Source: Tsukamurella sp. 1534
Lineage (GTDB): Bacteria; Actinomycetota; Actinomycetes; Mycobacteriales; Mycobacteriaceae
NCBI RefSeq assembly: GCF_000312385.1
Contig: NZ_HE997626.1
Span: 421,206-485,205, forward strand
Reading direction: 5' to 3'
Length of the DNA stretch: 64,000 bases
The notes under the pieces were generated by a model that was not told where the DNA came from, did no database searches, and was given only the letters and a program-made list of their open reading frames with translations. The translations under genes and the position numbers were made by a program. The first letter of the stretch is position 1. Every line of letters starts with the position of its first letter. Shown piece after piece: positions 26,026 through 34,884 of the stretch.

Positions 26026-26039
26026 CTACTGGTCAGTAG
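26026..26039. promoter_or_regulatory. 14-bp palindrome CTACTGGTCAGTAG in the sucC/lipoprotein spacer
   Basis: CTACTG and CAGTAG surround a 2-bp centre, an operator type common for TetR-family regulators. It lies about equally far from sucC (180 nt) and from the divergent lipoprotein gene (173 nt). The rest of this 365-nt spacer holds two copies of CAGGCCGACGGGGCG (26082 and 26106, 24-bp period) and no gene I can support. Confidence 0.4.
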
Positions 26040-26211
26040 CTTCTGCGGGGCGCGGGGATTCGGGCGACCGAGCCCGGTTGGCAGGCCGACGGGGCGTGCC
26101 CGGCCCAGGCCGACGGGGCGAGGCGGCCCCGGGCGATTCAGGCCGTCGCAAGTCCGGCTTAAGCGCCTTCACCGACTGTTACCGCAGTCCCCAGTGAAGG
26201 AGCCAGTACCC

Positions 26212-26994
26212 ATGAAACCCACCCGCCCCGTGCTCGCCGCCGTGTCCGCGGCAGCGGCCCTCACCGTCGCCCTCACCGGCTGCTCCGACAAGGGCGGTGA
26301 CTCGGCGGACGCGGGTGCCGCCACCGCATCCGCCTCGAACGTCGACGCGCCCGCGCTCGTCACCGCCGCGTCGGAGGCCGCGAAGAAGGTCACCAGCGTC
26401 CACTTCACCGTGGCCGTGGACGGGAAGGTGCCCAACATGCCGGTCACCGCGGTCGACGGTGACCTCAACGTCACGCCCGCCACGCAGGCGAAGGGCACCG
26501 CGACCATCGACATCGGAGGGAAGTCCGAGGGCCGGTTCACCTACCTCGACGGCACGATGTACGCCGCGATCCTGGGCGACAGGTACGTCGACTACGGCGA
26601 CGGTGCGTCGATCTACGACGTGTCCGCGCTGTTCGACGCCGAGAAGGGCGTGCCCAACATCCTCGCGACGATGACCGGCGCGACCGCGGTCGGCGAGGAG
26701 ACGATCGACGGACAGAAGACCACCAAGGTCTCCGGCACCGTGCCCGCCACCGAGATCGCGAGCATCACCGGTTCACGCGTGGCGCCCGATAAGAGCGTCC
26801 CGGTGCCGACGACCGCGTGGATCCAGCCGTCGGGCGATAAGCAGCTGGTTCGTCTGCAGGTGAAGCCCTCCGACGCCGGCTCCATCACGCTCACCTTCTC
26901 GAAATGGGGCGAGAGGGTGACGGTCACCAAGCCCGAGGTCAGCCCCGTCGAGCCGACCGACAAGCCCGGGGCCGGCGAGGCACTCCCGCGCTGA
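26212..26994 (+). CDS. LppX/LprAFG-family lipoprotein
   Basis: The 260-residue protein has a lipoprotein signal (MKPTRPVLAAVSAAAALTVA then LTGCSDKGG; C24 in the lipobox) and a domain of the LppX/LprA/LprF/LprG type (about 50-245): repeated beta strands such as VTSVHFTVAVDGKVPNMPV, KSEGRFTYLDGTMYAAILGDRYVDYG and VSALFDAEKGVPNILATM. These proteins have a hydrophobic cavity that carries acylated glycolipids (LAM, PIM or DIM-type) across the periplasm in mycobacteria. No P55-type exporter lies beside it. The ATG at 26212 is preceded by GAAGGAG. The specific lipid cannot be inferred. Confidence 0.85.
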   Translation: MKPTRPVLAAVSAAAALTVALTGCSDKGGDSADAGAATASASNVDAPALVTAASEAAKKVTSVHFTVAVDGKVPNMPVTAVDGDLNVTPATQAKGTATIDIGGKSEGRFTYLDGTMYAAILGDRYVDYGDGASIYDVSALFDAEKGVPNILATMTGATAVGEETIDGQKTTKVSGTVPATEIASITGSRVAPDKSVPVPTTAWIQPSGDKQLVRLQVKPSDAGSITLTFSKWGERVTVTKPEVSPVEPTDKPGAGEALPR

Positions 26995-27049
26995 CCCTCC
27001 AGTCCTGTTCCTCGTTCCTTCCCTGCTCGTTCCCCTGAAAGGCGTTGTC

Positions 27050-27430
27050 ATGAAGACCATCTCGAAGAAGGCGATCGTCGCCGCCGTCGCCACCGCGAGC
27101 GTCGCGGGCGGCATCCAGATCGCGGCCGCCCCCGCCGCGAACGCCGCCGTCAACTACGGCGCGATCGCCGTCTCCTCGAACGGCGCCACCGGCCGCTCGT
27201 GGGACTACCCCACCGCCGGCGCCGCGCAGCGGGCCGCGCTGGCCTCCTGCGGCTACGGAAGCTGCAAGGTACTGGCCTCGTTCGCCAACGGGTGCGGCGC
27301 CGTGGCGCAGACCCGCTACCGGTTCCAGGGCGGCACCGGCCGCTCGCTCTACGCGGCGCAGCGCAGCGCCATCTCGCTGTCCGGTGGCGGCTCGATCATG
27401 TCCTGGCAGTGCACCTCCGGCCATCTGTGA
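27050..27430 (+). CDS. Secreted DUF4189-domain protein
   Basis: The 126-residue protein has a signal peptide with likely cleavage after ANA near residue 32 (VATASVAGGIQIAAAPAANA-A) and one DUF4189 domain (NYGAIAVSSNGATGRSWDYPTAGAAQRAALASCG...), containing four cysteines that could form two disulfides. The family is found in actinobacteria as small secreted proteins of unknown role. It follows the LppX-like gene by 55 nt in the same direction, so the two may be cotranscribed. Confidence 0.8.
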   Translation: MKTISKKAIVAAVATASVAGGIQIAAAPAANAAVNYGAIAVSSNGATGRSWDYPTAGAAQRAALASCGYGSCKVLASFANGCGAVAQTRYRFQGGTGRSLYAAQRSAISLSGGGSIMSWQCTSGHL

Positions 27431-27503
27431 TCCGTGGCGGAGGGCACGCGCCGCGTCGTGGCCCGGGTGGGTACTTTCCGGCGCCGGCATCGACGGCGGC
27501 CCG

Positions 27504-27672
27504 TTCCCGCGACATCGAGTCCTTCCCGCGATCGTGAGCTGTTCCCGCGCAGCCGCGAGCGGTCTCCCGCGACAGCGAGTTGTTCCCGCGATCGCCATGG
27601 CGATCGCGGGAACGGCGGTGTGTAGCGGGAAGCGGCGGACACGTCGCGGGAAGTGCACCGTGCCGCGGGAGC
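27504..27672. repeat. Array of TTCCCGCGA direct and inverted repeats with a 32-bp perfect palindrome
   Basis: TTCCCGCG or TCTCCCGCG begins at 27504, 27523, 27542, 27563 and 27583, about 20 bp apart. The word then appears inverted (GCGGGAA or GCGGGAG) at about 27606, 27625, 27645 and 27664. At the turning point lies a perfect 32-bp palindrome, GTTCCCGCGATCGCCA-TGGCGATCGCGGGAAC (27582-27613), with nested GCGATCGC sites. The array fills the spacer between convergent genes; no credible gene lies in it. Confidence 0.8.
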
Positions 27673-27686
27673 CGAGTCGATGAACG

Positions 27687-28862
27687 TCAGGCCAAGTCGC
27701 GCAGAAGGAGGTAGCCGGCAGAGGTCACCTGGCGCACCCGCTCCTTCTGTTGGTCGGAGTACTCGGCGACGTAGCGGCCCTGGCTCACGTAACACGTGGC
27801 GCGCGTGACCATCTCGATCGTCCCTTTCACCGCGTAGGTACGGCACTTGGCGGAGGGCAGCCCGTCGATCGAGAACTCGGCGGACTGTTCCTCCTTACTC
27901 AGCAACCTGCTCGCGGCGTCCACGAAGCGCTGGGCGCCGGAATCGTCACGCGCTCGGTACACCGCGTTGCGGCCGATGCCCACCAGGTCGATACCCGAGT
28001 CCTCGAGCAGGCGGGCCGTCGCGAGCGGGTCCGTGTCCCAGTGCAGCGGGGCGCGCCCCTCACGGAACCCGTACTCCAGCGTCAGCTTTCCCTGCTCAAG
28101 GGGGTCCGGAGTCACCGTGTGACTCACGATGTCGTCCTTGTCCGCGGGCAGCGAATCGAGAGTGTCCGCGCCGGGCGACGTGTAGCCGGCCAAGAGGTCA
28201 CGCTGCTTGTCGACCGCGACCACGGCGTGATCGCGGGACTTCGCGGCGTCGGCTACGCCCGAGCGCACCACGATCAGGTGCGGCCCCACGGCCGCCATGA
28301 TCGCGTACACGGTGTTCGGCCGCGACGACGTCGGGTCGCGCTTGGTCGCGACGATGTCGGTGCGGTCCCCGATGCGCTCGGCGCCGGCGCCGACCCTCGT
28401 GCGATGGTCGTCGAGTGCGCCGCGCGCCGCGGCCTCGTCGTTCATGCGGAGCACGGCGACGGACAGCCCCTCGCGCTGCCCCGGCGCGTCGTTGCTTCTA
28501 CCGGAGACGAATCCGTAGAGCATCCCTCGACGTCCGATCGCGTCGGCGTCCGCACCGTCGACGACATCGGACAGGTTCGAGGATTGCGCGGCTGCCCGCA
28601 CGCCGAAGGATTCGAGCTTCACGTAGGTGGGGTCCACATCCCAGGCGTACAGGGTCTTCTCCGCGAGGATGTTGGCCGCGAGCACATCCTGCTGATCCTT
28701 CGAGGTCTCCACCTTCCGAGGCTTCGTCGATATGCCCCCGGCATCCAGGGTGACGAGCGGGTCGTTCGGGTCCGGCACGGCCGTCCCCTCCACGACAGTG
28801 CTGCAACCCGCGGTGAGCGACGCCACCACGGCGATCGTGAGCGCGGCATTCCATCGACCCAT
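27687..28862 (-). CDS. DUF7373-type lipoprotein (first of a tandem pair)
   Basis: The 391-residue protein has a lipobox (VASLTAGCS, C20) and a soluble domain of the actinobacterial DUF7373 type as I recall it: LAANILAEKTLYAWDVDPTYVKLESFGVRAA, MLYGFVSGRSN, an aspartate-rich middle and a C-terminus ending TSAGYLLLRDLA with the CRTYAVKG and CYVSQGRYVAEY motifs, which may pair cysteines. The role is unknown. It is paralogous to, and in tandem with, the next gene (9 nt apart). The two are likely anchored to the outer face of the plasma membrane. Confidence 0.72.
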   Translation of the reverse strand: MGRWNAALTIAVVASLTAGCSTVVEGTAVPDPNDPLVTLDAGGISTKPRKVETSKDQQDVLAANILAEKTLYAWDVDPTYVKLESFGVRAAAQSSNLSDVVDGADADAIGRRGMLYGFVSGRSNDAPGQREGLSVAVLRMNDEAAARGALDDHRTRVGAGAERIGDRTDIVATKRDPTSSRPNTVYAIMAAVGPHLIVVRSGVADAAKSRDHAVVAVDKQRDLLAGYTSPGADTLDSLPADKDDIVSHTVTPDPLEQGKLTLEYGFREGRAPLHWDTDPLATARLLEDSGIDLVGIGRNAVYRARDDSGAQRFVDAASRLLSKEEQSAEFSIDGLPSAKCRTYAVKGTIEMVTRATCYVSQGRYVAEYSDQQKERVRQVTSAGYLLLRDLA

Positions 28863-28871
28863 GTTCTCCTC

Positions 28872-30008
28872 CTATGGATTCCGTGTCAGGATCACCCATT
28901 GTGCGGCCGCGGCCCGACGAGCGAAGTCGAGATCGCCCGCGGGGACCCAGGCGTAATAGCGGCCCACGACCAGTTCGCAGAACGGGTCACCCCCTGCGCG
29001 GGTGTAGCAGCCCACCGCGTCGCCGAGCTGAGGCACGCCCACGGCGGGCGTGATCGACGGGTTCCGCGCCCGATCCGGGCGGAGGCCCCGTGCCGCGGCC
29101 TCGTCGCGCGCGCGGTACACGCGGCCGACGTTCCACCCGACGGCGTCGACGCCGGCCGCGCGCAATCGTTGCACGCCTTCCGGATCCGCGACACGACGTT
29201 CGTACATCGGCACCGTCAACGCCCCGATCCAGCGCAGCACGTCCTCGGGCGCGGTGGTCTCCGCGACGGTCCGACGGAGGACTCCCGCCGGATCCACGGG
29301 AACCCGGCGGAGGGCTCCCTCGGGCGTGGGCGTGAACGCGCGCAACGCAGGCAACTGGCGGGCGAACGTCCTCCCCGCGAGCTCTGCGGCGGCGGCCGTG
29401 TCGCGCGCCCGCGCATGCACGTGCACCACGAGGGACTCGACGGAGACGAACGCGTCGACGACACCCGGCGCGGACTCCACGGCAGCGGCACCGGACACAC
29501 CGGGAACCGTGACGCGCGGGCTCCCCCGCTGTTCGTACCCCTCGGAGTCCAGGACCTGGTCCGCGACGGCCGAATCGTGGAACCGGTAGAGCCCCACACG
29601 AAGTTCGCGAGCGGAACCCGTCGGGCGGTCCGCCCTCGCGACGGATACTCCGACCTTCATCCTGCTCAGCGGCGATCGCAGGCCTTCGGGGACGGCGGTC
29701 ACCTCCAGGCTGTGCAGCGCGGGTGCGGCCTCCTGGCCGGGCACCTCCGCGGCGAGGCCCGGATCCACCTCCGACGGGAGGACGACCTGCTCCAGCATCC
29801 GGTTGCCCTCGACGATCCAGACGGAATCGGCTTCCTGGCCTACGGGCGCGGGATCGGTGCGGAAACCGCTCGTGTCCAAACCCACGGGAACCGGGGGCGC
29901 GGACGAGGATGAGACCGAGGACGGTGCCGTCGCCACGCCTTCGATCGTTGTCCCGCAGGCGGTCACGGCGGCCGCGACCACGGCGATCACAACCAGGGCG
30001 CGTTTCAC
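28872..30008 (-). CDS. DUF7373-type lipoprotein (second of a tandem pair)
   Basis: The 378-residue protein has a short signal (KRALVVIAVVAAAVTAC, lipobox VTAC, C18) and the same overall plan as its downstream neighbour: VWIVEGNRMLEQVVLPSEVD, LRVGLYRFHDSAVADQVLDSEGYEQ, a C-terminal CYTRAGGDPFCELVVGRYYAWVPAGD, and a final AAAQWVILTRN. The closest start is GTG at 30008 (MKRALVVIAV); further upstream starts would add a non-signal segment. It is 9 nt upstream of its paralogue, so the pair looks like a duplication transcribed together. Confidence 0.72.
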   Translation of the reverse strand: MKRALVVIAVVAAAVTACGTTIEGVATAPSSVSSSSAPPVPVGLDTSGFRTDPAPVGQEADSVWIVEGNRMLEQVVLPSEVDPGLAAEVPGQEAAPALHSLEVTAVPEGLRSPLSRMKVGVSVARADRPTGSARELRVGLYRFHDSAVADQVLDSEGYEQRGSPRVTVPGVSGAAAVESAPGVVDAFVSVESLVVHVHARARDTAAAAELAGRTFARQLPALRAFTPTPEGALRRVPVDPAGVLRRTVAETTAPEDVLRWIGALTVPMYERRVADPEGVQRLRAAGVDAVGWNVGRVYRARDEAAARGLRPDRARNPSITPAVGVPQLGDAVGCYTRAGGDPFCELVVGRYYAWVPAGDLDFARRAAAAQWVILTRNP

Positions 30009-30145
30009 ACGTCGTATTGTGCCCGAATCGGCCCTCCCCTGCGACGCTCCGCACCTGCATCCCAATCCCCCGTTAACCGCGCGCCAAGTCGGGGCACCGA
30101 GTTTGTGGCGAGTGAGTTCCGTACGCATCGACCGATAGGAGTGCC

Positions 30146-30481
30146 GTGTCCGCTCATCACCTTCGCGCAGCATCCACCCTCGCCGCGCTGGCCGTGGTGG
30201 CCTGCGGGTGCACCGTGTCAGCAGAGGTCACCTCCGGCACGCCGACCCCGTCGACGGTCCCGGCGTCGAGCATCGCCTCCGACACCGCGAAGCGACTGGC
30301 GGAGAAGTTCGGAGCGGAGCCGGACTCGGTCGTCTGCGCCGGCGGACTCCGCCGCGAGGTCGGCGCCACCCAGCGGTGCACGCTCACCAAGGACGGCGAC
30401 GAGCTCGGCATGACCATCACCGCCACCGCCGTCAACGGCGACGGCTCGGTGGACTACGACGTGAAGGTCGACGAACGCTAG
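30146..30481 (+). CDS. DUF4333-domain lipoprotein
   Basis: The 111-residue protein starts with GTG and has a lipoprotein signal ending in VVACGC, followed by a linker of T, P and S and a DUF4333 domain (about 50-108: AKRLAEKFGAEPDSVVCAGGLRREVGATQRCTL...GMTITATAVNGDGSVDYDVKVDE) with two cysteines. DUF4333 proteins are small secreted or membrane-anchored actinobacterial proteins of unknown role. It is divergent from the DUF7373 lipoprotein pair and converges with the acetoacetyl-CoA synthetase gene. Confidence 0.78.
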   Translation: MSAHHLRAASTLAALAVVACGCTVSAEVTSGTPTPSTVPASSIASDTAKRLAEKFGAEPDSVVCAGGLRREVGATQRCTLTKDGDELGMTITATAVNGDGSVDYDVKVDER

Positions 30482-30496
30482 CGGACCTTCCGTCCC

Positions 30497-32359
30497 CTAC
30501 CAGGCGTGGGAGCGGCCCTGCTCCTCGTACCAGGCGAGCAGGTCCGGGTCGTCGACGGACTTGGGGTCCACGCTCACGTCCCGACCGGCGAGCATGCCGG
30601 TCACGGGGATCTCCAGCTTCTTGCCCGTGCGGGTGTGCGGAATTCCGGGGGCGAGGATCACCTCGTCGGGCACGTGCCGCGGGGAGAGCCGGGTCTTGAC
30701 GTCCGTGCGGATGCGCTGGACCAGATCGTCGGTCATCTCCGCGCCGGGGATCAGGGTGAGGAACAGCGGCATCCAGTACTTGGCGTCGGGCCCGTCGACG
30801 CCCACGACCATCGCCTCGGCGACCTCGTCGACGGCCTCGACCACCTCGTAGATGTCCGCCGAACCCATGCGGATGCCGTTGCGGTTCAACGTCGCATCGC
30901 TGCGGCCGTGGATGGTGACCGAGCCGCGGTCGGTGAGTTCCACCCAGTCCCCGTGCCGCCACAGGTTCTCGGCGATCCCGTCGGTCCACTGGTGCTCGAA
31001 ATAGGCGCCGCGGTACTTCGCCCCGTCGGGATCGTTCCAGAACCGGATCGGCATGGACGGCATGGGCTGCGTGATCACCATCTCGCCCACCTCCCCGACG
31101 AGCGGCGTGCGGTCCGGCGCCCAGGACTCGAGCGCGCAGCCCAGGTACCGGACGGTGAGCTCGCCCGGCACGTGCGGGACGGACGCGGTGCCGCCGCAGA
31201 ACGCGCTGCACACGTCGGTGCCCCCGGACACGGAGCTCACCGGAAGCCCCTGCGCCACATGCTCGTCCACCCACACGAACAGGTCGGGCGCCAGCGGCGA
31301 GCCGGTGCTGCCGATGGTCTTGAGCACCAGGCGGTGATCGGTGCCCGGGTTCAGGCCGGCCTTGCGGGACGCCTGCAGCTGCCCCGGGCTGGTGCCGAAG
31401 AAGGTGACCTCCTCGTCCTCGCAGACCTGCCACAGCCGGTCGGCGGTCGGCGCGAGCGGGTGCCCGGAGAACGTGACCACCGTTGCGCCCACGAGCAGGC
31501 CCGCCACCTGGTAGTTCCACATCATCCAGCTCAGCGCCGTGTGCCAGAAGAACACGTCGCCCGGGCCGATCTCGTTGTGCAGGCCCAGAACCTTCACGTG
31601 CTCGATCAGGATGCCGCCGTGGCCCTGGACGATGCCCTTGGGCTTGCCGGTGGTGCCCGAGCTGAACAGCACCCACAGGGGGTGGTCGAACGGCACCTGT
31701 ACAGGCTGGAGCTCCGGCGTCTCGGCCGTCGGCTCCGGCAGCTCCGTGATCACGTGCGACGCGGGCACGTTCAGCAGACCGGCGAGCTCGGCTGTGTCGG
31801 CGCGCTTGTCCACGTCCTTCTCGCCGAACCGGTATCCGTCGCGGGCGAACAGCACCGTCGGCTCCAGCTGCGCCATGCGGCCCGCGGCACCCTCCGGCGC
31901 GTAGTCCTGCCCGCAGCCCGACCAGATCGCCCCCAGCGACGCGGTCGCGAGGAACGCGATCACGGCGAACGGCTCGTCGGGCAGGTACGCCGCCACGGTG
32001 TCACCCACGCCGACACCCAGCGACCGCAACAGCTCGGCGGTGGCCGACACCCGCGCCGGCAGCTCGGACCACGGGATCTCCACGCGCGTACCGTCGTCCG
32101 AGAGACCGACGATCGCGTTGCCGGGGAGGCCGGCGTACTTCAACACCCGGTCGACGTAGTTCAGGCGCACCTCGGGGAACCACCGGGCGCCGGGCATCCG
32201 CCGCGCCTCCAGCACCGGCCCGGTGCGCTCGCCCAGCTCGAAGAAGTCCCAGACATCGCCCCAGAACGCCTCCGGCTCTTCGACGGAGTACCGGAACACG
32301 GCGTCGTAGTCGCCGGTCGGGACGCCGGCGAACTCGGCGAACCTGTCGATCGAATGCAT
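30497..32359 (-). CDS. Acetoacetyl-CoA synthetase (acetoacetate-CoA ligase)
   Basis: The 620-residue adenylate-forming enzyme has the AMP-binding P-loop (LWVLFSSGTTGKPKGIVQGHGG), the acetoacetate-type N-terminus (FAEFAGVPTGDYDAVFRYSVEEPEAFW) and conserved SVSGGTDVCSAFCGG and GRSDATLNRNGIRMGSADIYEVVE motifs that set this subfamily apart from acetyl-CoA synthetase. It activates acetoacetate to acetoacetyl-CoA. It lies at the end of the leucine-type cluster, where acetoacetate is a product, so it would salvage that product. It is 5 nt downstream of the acyl-CoA synthetase gene. Confidence 0.9.
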   Translation of the reverse strand: MHSIDRFAEFAGVPTGDYDAVFRYSVEEPEAFWGDVWDFFELGERTGPVLEARRMPGARWFPEVRLNYVDRVLKYAGLPGNAIVGLSDDGTRVEIPWSELPARVSATAELLRSLGVGVGDTVAAYLPDEPFAVIAFLATASLGAIWSGCGQDYAPEGAAGRMAQLEPTVLFARDGYRFGEKDVDKRADTAELAGLLNVPASHVITELPEPTAETPELQPVQVPFDHPLWVLFSSGTTGKPKGIVQGHGGILIEHVKVLGLHNEIGPGDVFFWHTALSWMMWNYQVAGLLVGATVVTFSGHPLAPTADRLWQVCEDEEVTFFGTSPGQLQASRKAGLNPGTDHRLVLKTIGSTGSPLAPDLFVWVDEHVAQGLPVSSVSGGTDVCSAFCGGTASVPHVPGELTVRYLGCALESWAPDRTPLVGEVGEMVITQPMPSMPIRFWNDPDGAKYRGAYFEHQWTDGIAENLWRHGDWVELTDRGSVTIHGRSDATLNRNGIRMGSADIYEVVEAVDEVAEAMVVGVDGPDAKYWMPLFLTLIPGAEMTDDLVQRIRTDVKTRLSPRHVPDEVILAPGIPHTRTGKKLEIPVTGMLAGRDVSVDPKSVDDPDLLAWYEEQGRSHAW

Positions 32360-32364
32360 GCCTT

Positions 32365-33990
32365 CTACTCTCCCAATCCCAGCAGGTTCACGGACTCCTC
32401 GCGCATCTGCACCTTACGGATCTTGCCCGACACGGTCATGGGGAACTCGCTGACCACATGGACGTACCGTGGGATCTTGTGCCGGGCGATCTTGCCCTCC
32501 GCGAAGGCCCTGAGGTCGTCGGCGGTGAATCCCTCGACGCCGTCGCGCAACCGGATCCACGCCATGAGTTCCTCGCCGTACTTCTCGTCCGGCACGCCGA
32601 TCACCTGGGCGTCCAGGATGTCCGGGTGGGTGTAGAGGAACTCCTCGATCTCACGGGGGTAGATGTTCTCGCCGCCGCGGATCACCATGTCCTTGATCCT
32701 GCCGGTGATCCGCACGTAGCCGTTCTCGTCCATGGTGGCCAGGTCGCCGGTGTGCATCCAACCGTCGGCGTCGATCGCCTCGGCCGTCTTCTCCGCGTTG
32801 TTCCAGTAGCCCTTCATGACCGAGTAACCGCGCGTGCAGAATTCGCCCACCTCACCGCGCGGCACCTCGGTGCCGTCGATCGGGTCCACCACCTTGACCT
32901 CCAGGTGCGGCCCCACCCGCCCGACGGTGCCGACGCGCAACTCCAGCGCGTCGTCGGTGCGGGTCTGGGTGGACACCGGCGACGTCTCCGTCATGCCGTA
33001 ACAGATCGACACCTCACGCATGCCCATCCGATCGACCACCTTGCGCATGACCTCCTCCGGGCACGGCGATCCCGCCATGATCCCGGTGCGCAGGCTGGAC
33101 AGGTCGTAGTCGTCGAATTCGGCGAGGGCCAGTTCCGCGATGAACATGGTGGGCACGCCGTAGAGGCTGGTGCACTGCTCCGCGGCGACGGCGGCGAGCG
33201 CGTCCTGCGGCACGAACGCCGGGCCGGGGATCACCATCGCGGCGCCGTGCGTGATGGCCGCGAGGTTGCCCATCACCATGCCGAAGCAGTGGTAGAAGGG
33301 CACCGGGATGCAGATCGCGTCCTTCTCCGTGTAGTCCAGCAGCTCGCCCACGAGGTACCCGTTGTTGAGGATGTTGGCGTGGGTGAGCGTGGCGCCCTTC
33401 GGGAATCCGGTCGTGCCCGAGGTGTACTGGATGTTGATCGGGTCGTCGGCGGTCAGCTCGTCGCCCAGGTCGGCGAGCGCGCCGACCTCGTCCTCCGTCG
33501 GGGCGGCGAGGTAGCCCTCCCACGCCTCGGAGCCGAACGTGACCACGTCGCGCAGCTCGGGCGCCTCGGGGCGGGCGGCTTCGACCATCGCCGCGTACTC
33601 GGAGGTCTTGAACGCCGTCATCGTGAACACGGCGACGATCCCCGACTGGTTCAGCGCGTACTCCAGCTCGCGCTGCCGGTACGACGGGTTGAGATTCACC
33701 AGGATCACCCCCGCGAGGGCGGTGCCGAACTGGACGATCACCCACTCCGGGGTGTTGGGCGCCCACACACCCACCCGATCGCCCGGCCGGATCCCGTTGC
33801 GCAGCAGCCCCGCCGCGAACGCGCGCGAGTCGGCGAGCAGTTCCTCGTAGGTCCAGCGGCGGCCGGTGGGCACATCGACGAGCGCGGTACGGTCACCGAA
33901 CCGGTCCGCCGTCATCTCGAGTTGGGCGCCGATGGTGCAGGTGAGCAGCGCGGGTTCGGCGTCCCCGCGGTCGTAGGACGGGCTGGTCAT
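32365..33990 (-). CDS. FadD-type acyl-CoA synthetase, FadD35-like
   Basis: The 541-residue enzyme has AMP-binding motif I ([22 protein letters not shown]), motif II ([20 protein letters not shown]), the hinge and the C-terminal lysine block ([14 protein letters not shown]). It converts a short- to medium-chain carboxylic acid to its CoA ester with ATP. It sits between CitE and the acetoacetyl-CoA synthetase; M. tuberculosis has fadD35 in the matching place beside the Rv2498c-Rv2502c group. The substrate is probably a branched or short acid, perhaps itaconate or isovalerate, but this is inference. The ATG at 33990 gives the usual family N-terminus. Confidence 0.88.
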   Translation of the reverse strand: MTSPSYDRGDAEPALLTCTIGAQLEMTADRFGDRTALVDVPTGRRWTYEELLADSRAFAAGLLRNGIRPGDRVGVWAPNTPEWVIVQFGTALAGVILVNLNPSYRQRELEYALNQSGIVAVFTMTAFKTSEYAAMVEAARPEAPELRDVVTFGSEAWEGYLAAPTEDEVGALADLGDELTADDPINIQYTSGTTGFPKGATLTHANILNNGYLVGELLDYTEKDAICIPVPFYHCFGMVMGNLAAITHGAAMVIPGPAFVPQDALAAVAAEQCTSLYGVPTMFIAELALAEFDDYDLSSLRTGIMAGSPCPEEVMRKVVDRMGMREVSICYGMTETSPVSTQTRTDDALELRVGTVGRVGPHLEVKVVDPIDGTEVPRGEVGEFCTRGYSVMKGYWNNAEKTAEAIDADGWMHTGDLATMDENGYVRITGRIKDMVIRGGENIYPREIEEFLYTHPDILDAQVIGVPDEKYGEELMAWIRLRDGVEGFTADDLRAFAEGKIARHKIPRYVHVVSEFPMTVSGKIRKVQMREESVNLLGLGE

Positions 33991-34041
33991 GGCGGGCTCC
34001 TTCGGAAGGCGGGATCGACGGGGTCTGTCGGCGCGGGCGGT

Positions 34042-34884
34042 CTACTCGGCTCTACCGATGATCGCGCGGGCCTGGGCGAGCAGCGGGGCGTCGATCATCC
34101 GACCGCGCACCTGGTAGACGCCGTTGTTCCCGGCCTCCGCCTCGAGCACCTCGCGGGCCCAGGCGATCTCGTCGTCCGTGGGTCGGTAGGCGGCGCGGAT
34201 GACGGCCACCTGCGAGGGGTGGATGCACACGGTGGCGGCGAAGCCGAGGGCCACGGCGTCCTCCGCCTCGGCGGCGAGCCCCTCGGTGTCGGCGATGTCG
34301 ATGTGCACCGCGTCGAACGCCGGCTTGCCGTGCGCTGCGGCAGCGAGCGCGGTCGCCGAGCGCACGTGCCGCGGCACGTCGCGGTACGTGGAATCGGCGA
34401 AGCGGGAGGAGCGGCCGCCCATCGCGGCCACCAGATCCTCGGCGCCCCACATGAGCCCGATGCAGCGCGGGTGCGCCGCGATCTCGGTGACGTTCACCGC
34501 GCCGAGCGGGGTCTCGATGAGCGCGATCACCTGCAGCCCGTCCACCTGGGCCAGCCGGTCCAGCTGGTGCGCCGATTCCGTCTTGGCGAGCATCACCACG
34601 CGGTACGCGGTGCGCCGCAGCGCCTCGATGTCCTCGGCGAAGTCGTGGGTACCGAAGGCGTTGACCCGCACGATGGTCCGCGCCGGATCGAGGTCGTTGT
34701 CGATCAGCGCCTCGCGCGCCGCGGGCCGCGCGTCGGCGGTCACGGCGTCCTCGAGGTCGAGGATCACCGCGTCGGCCCGCTCCGCGGCCTTGGCGTACCG
34801 CTCGGGGCGGTCGGCGGGGCAGAACAGGATCGCCGGGCCCGGCGGCCGCCAGGCCGGGGCGTTCAGGTCCTCATGGTGGTGCAC
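34042..34884 (-). CDS. CitE/HpcH-type beta-hydroxyacyl-CoA lyase, Rv2498c-like
   Basis: The 280-residue protein has the CitE-family TIM-barrel pattern: ILFCPADRPERYAKAAERADAVILDLEDAV, TIVRVNAFGTHDF, VIALIETPLGAVNVTEIA and IGLMWGAEDLVAAMGG, in which the E and D that bind magnesium are visible. The M. tuberculosis homologue Rv2498c is a lyase that serves both leucine and itaconate degradation by cleaving HMG-CoA- and citramalyl-CoA-type substrates. The same role fits here, because the neighbours are MaoC, FadE and MCC genes and no HMG-CoA lyase gene is nearby. It is directly adjacent to the MaoC gene (34885). The substrate stereochemistry is not readable. Confidence 0.88.
   Translation of the reverse strand: MHHHEDLNAPAWRPPGPAILFCPADRPERYAKAAERADAVILDLEDAVTADARPAAREALIDNDLDPARTIVRVNAFGTHDFAEDIEALRRTAYRVVMLAKTESAHQLDRLAQVDGLQVIALIETPLGAVNVTEIAAHPRCIGLMWGAEDLVAAMGGRSSRFADSTYRDVPRHVRSATALAAAAHGKPAFDAVHIDIADTEGLAAEAEDAVALGFAATVCIHPSQVAVIRAAYRPTDDEIAWAREVLEAEAGNNGVYQVRGRMIDAPLLAQARAIIGRAE

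Noticed and set aside
27504-27672. CRISPR array
   Set aside because: Repeats are only about 9 bp long, spaced about 20 bp apart without unique spacers, and turn to the inverted orientation halfway. No cas gene is nearby.
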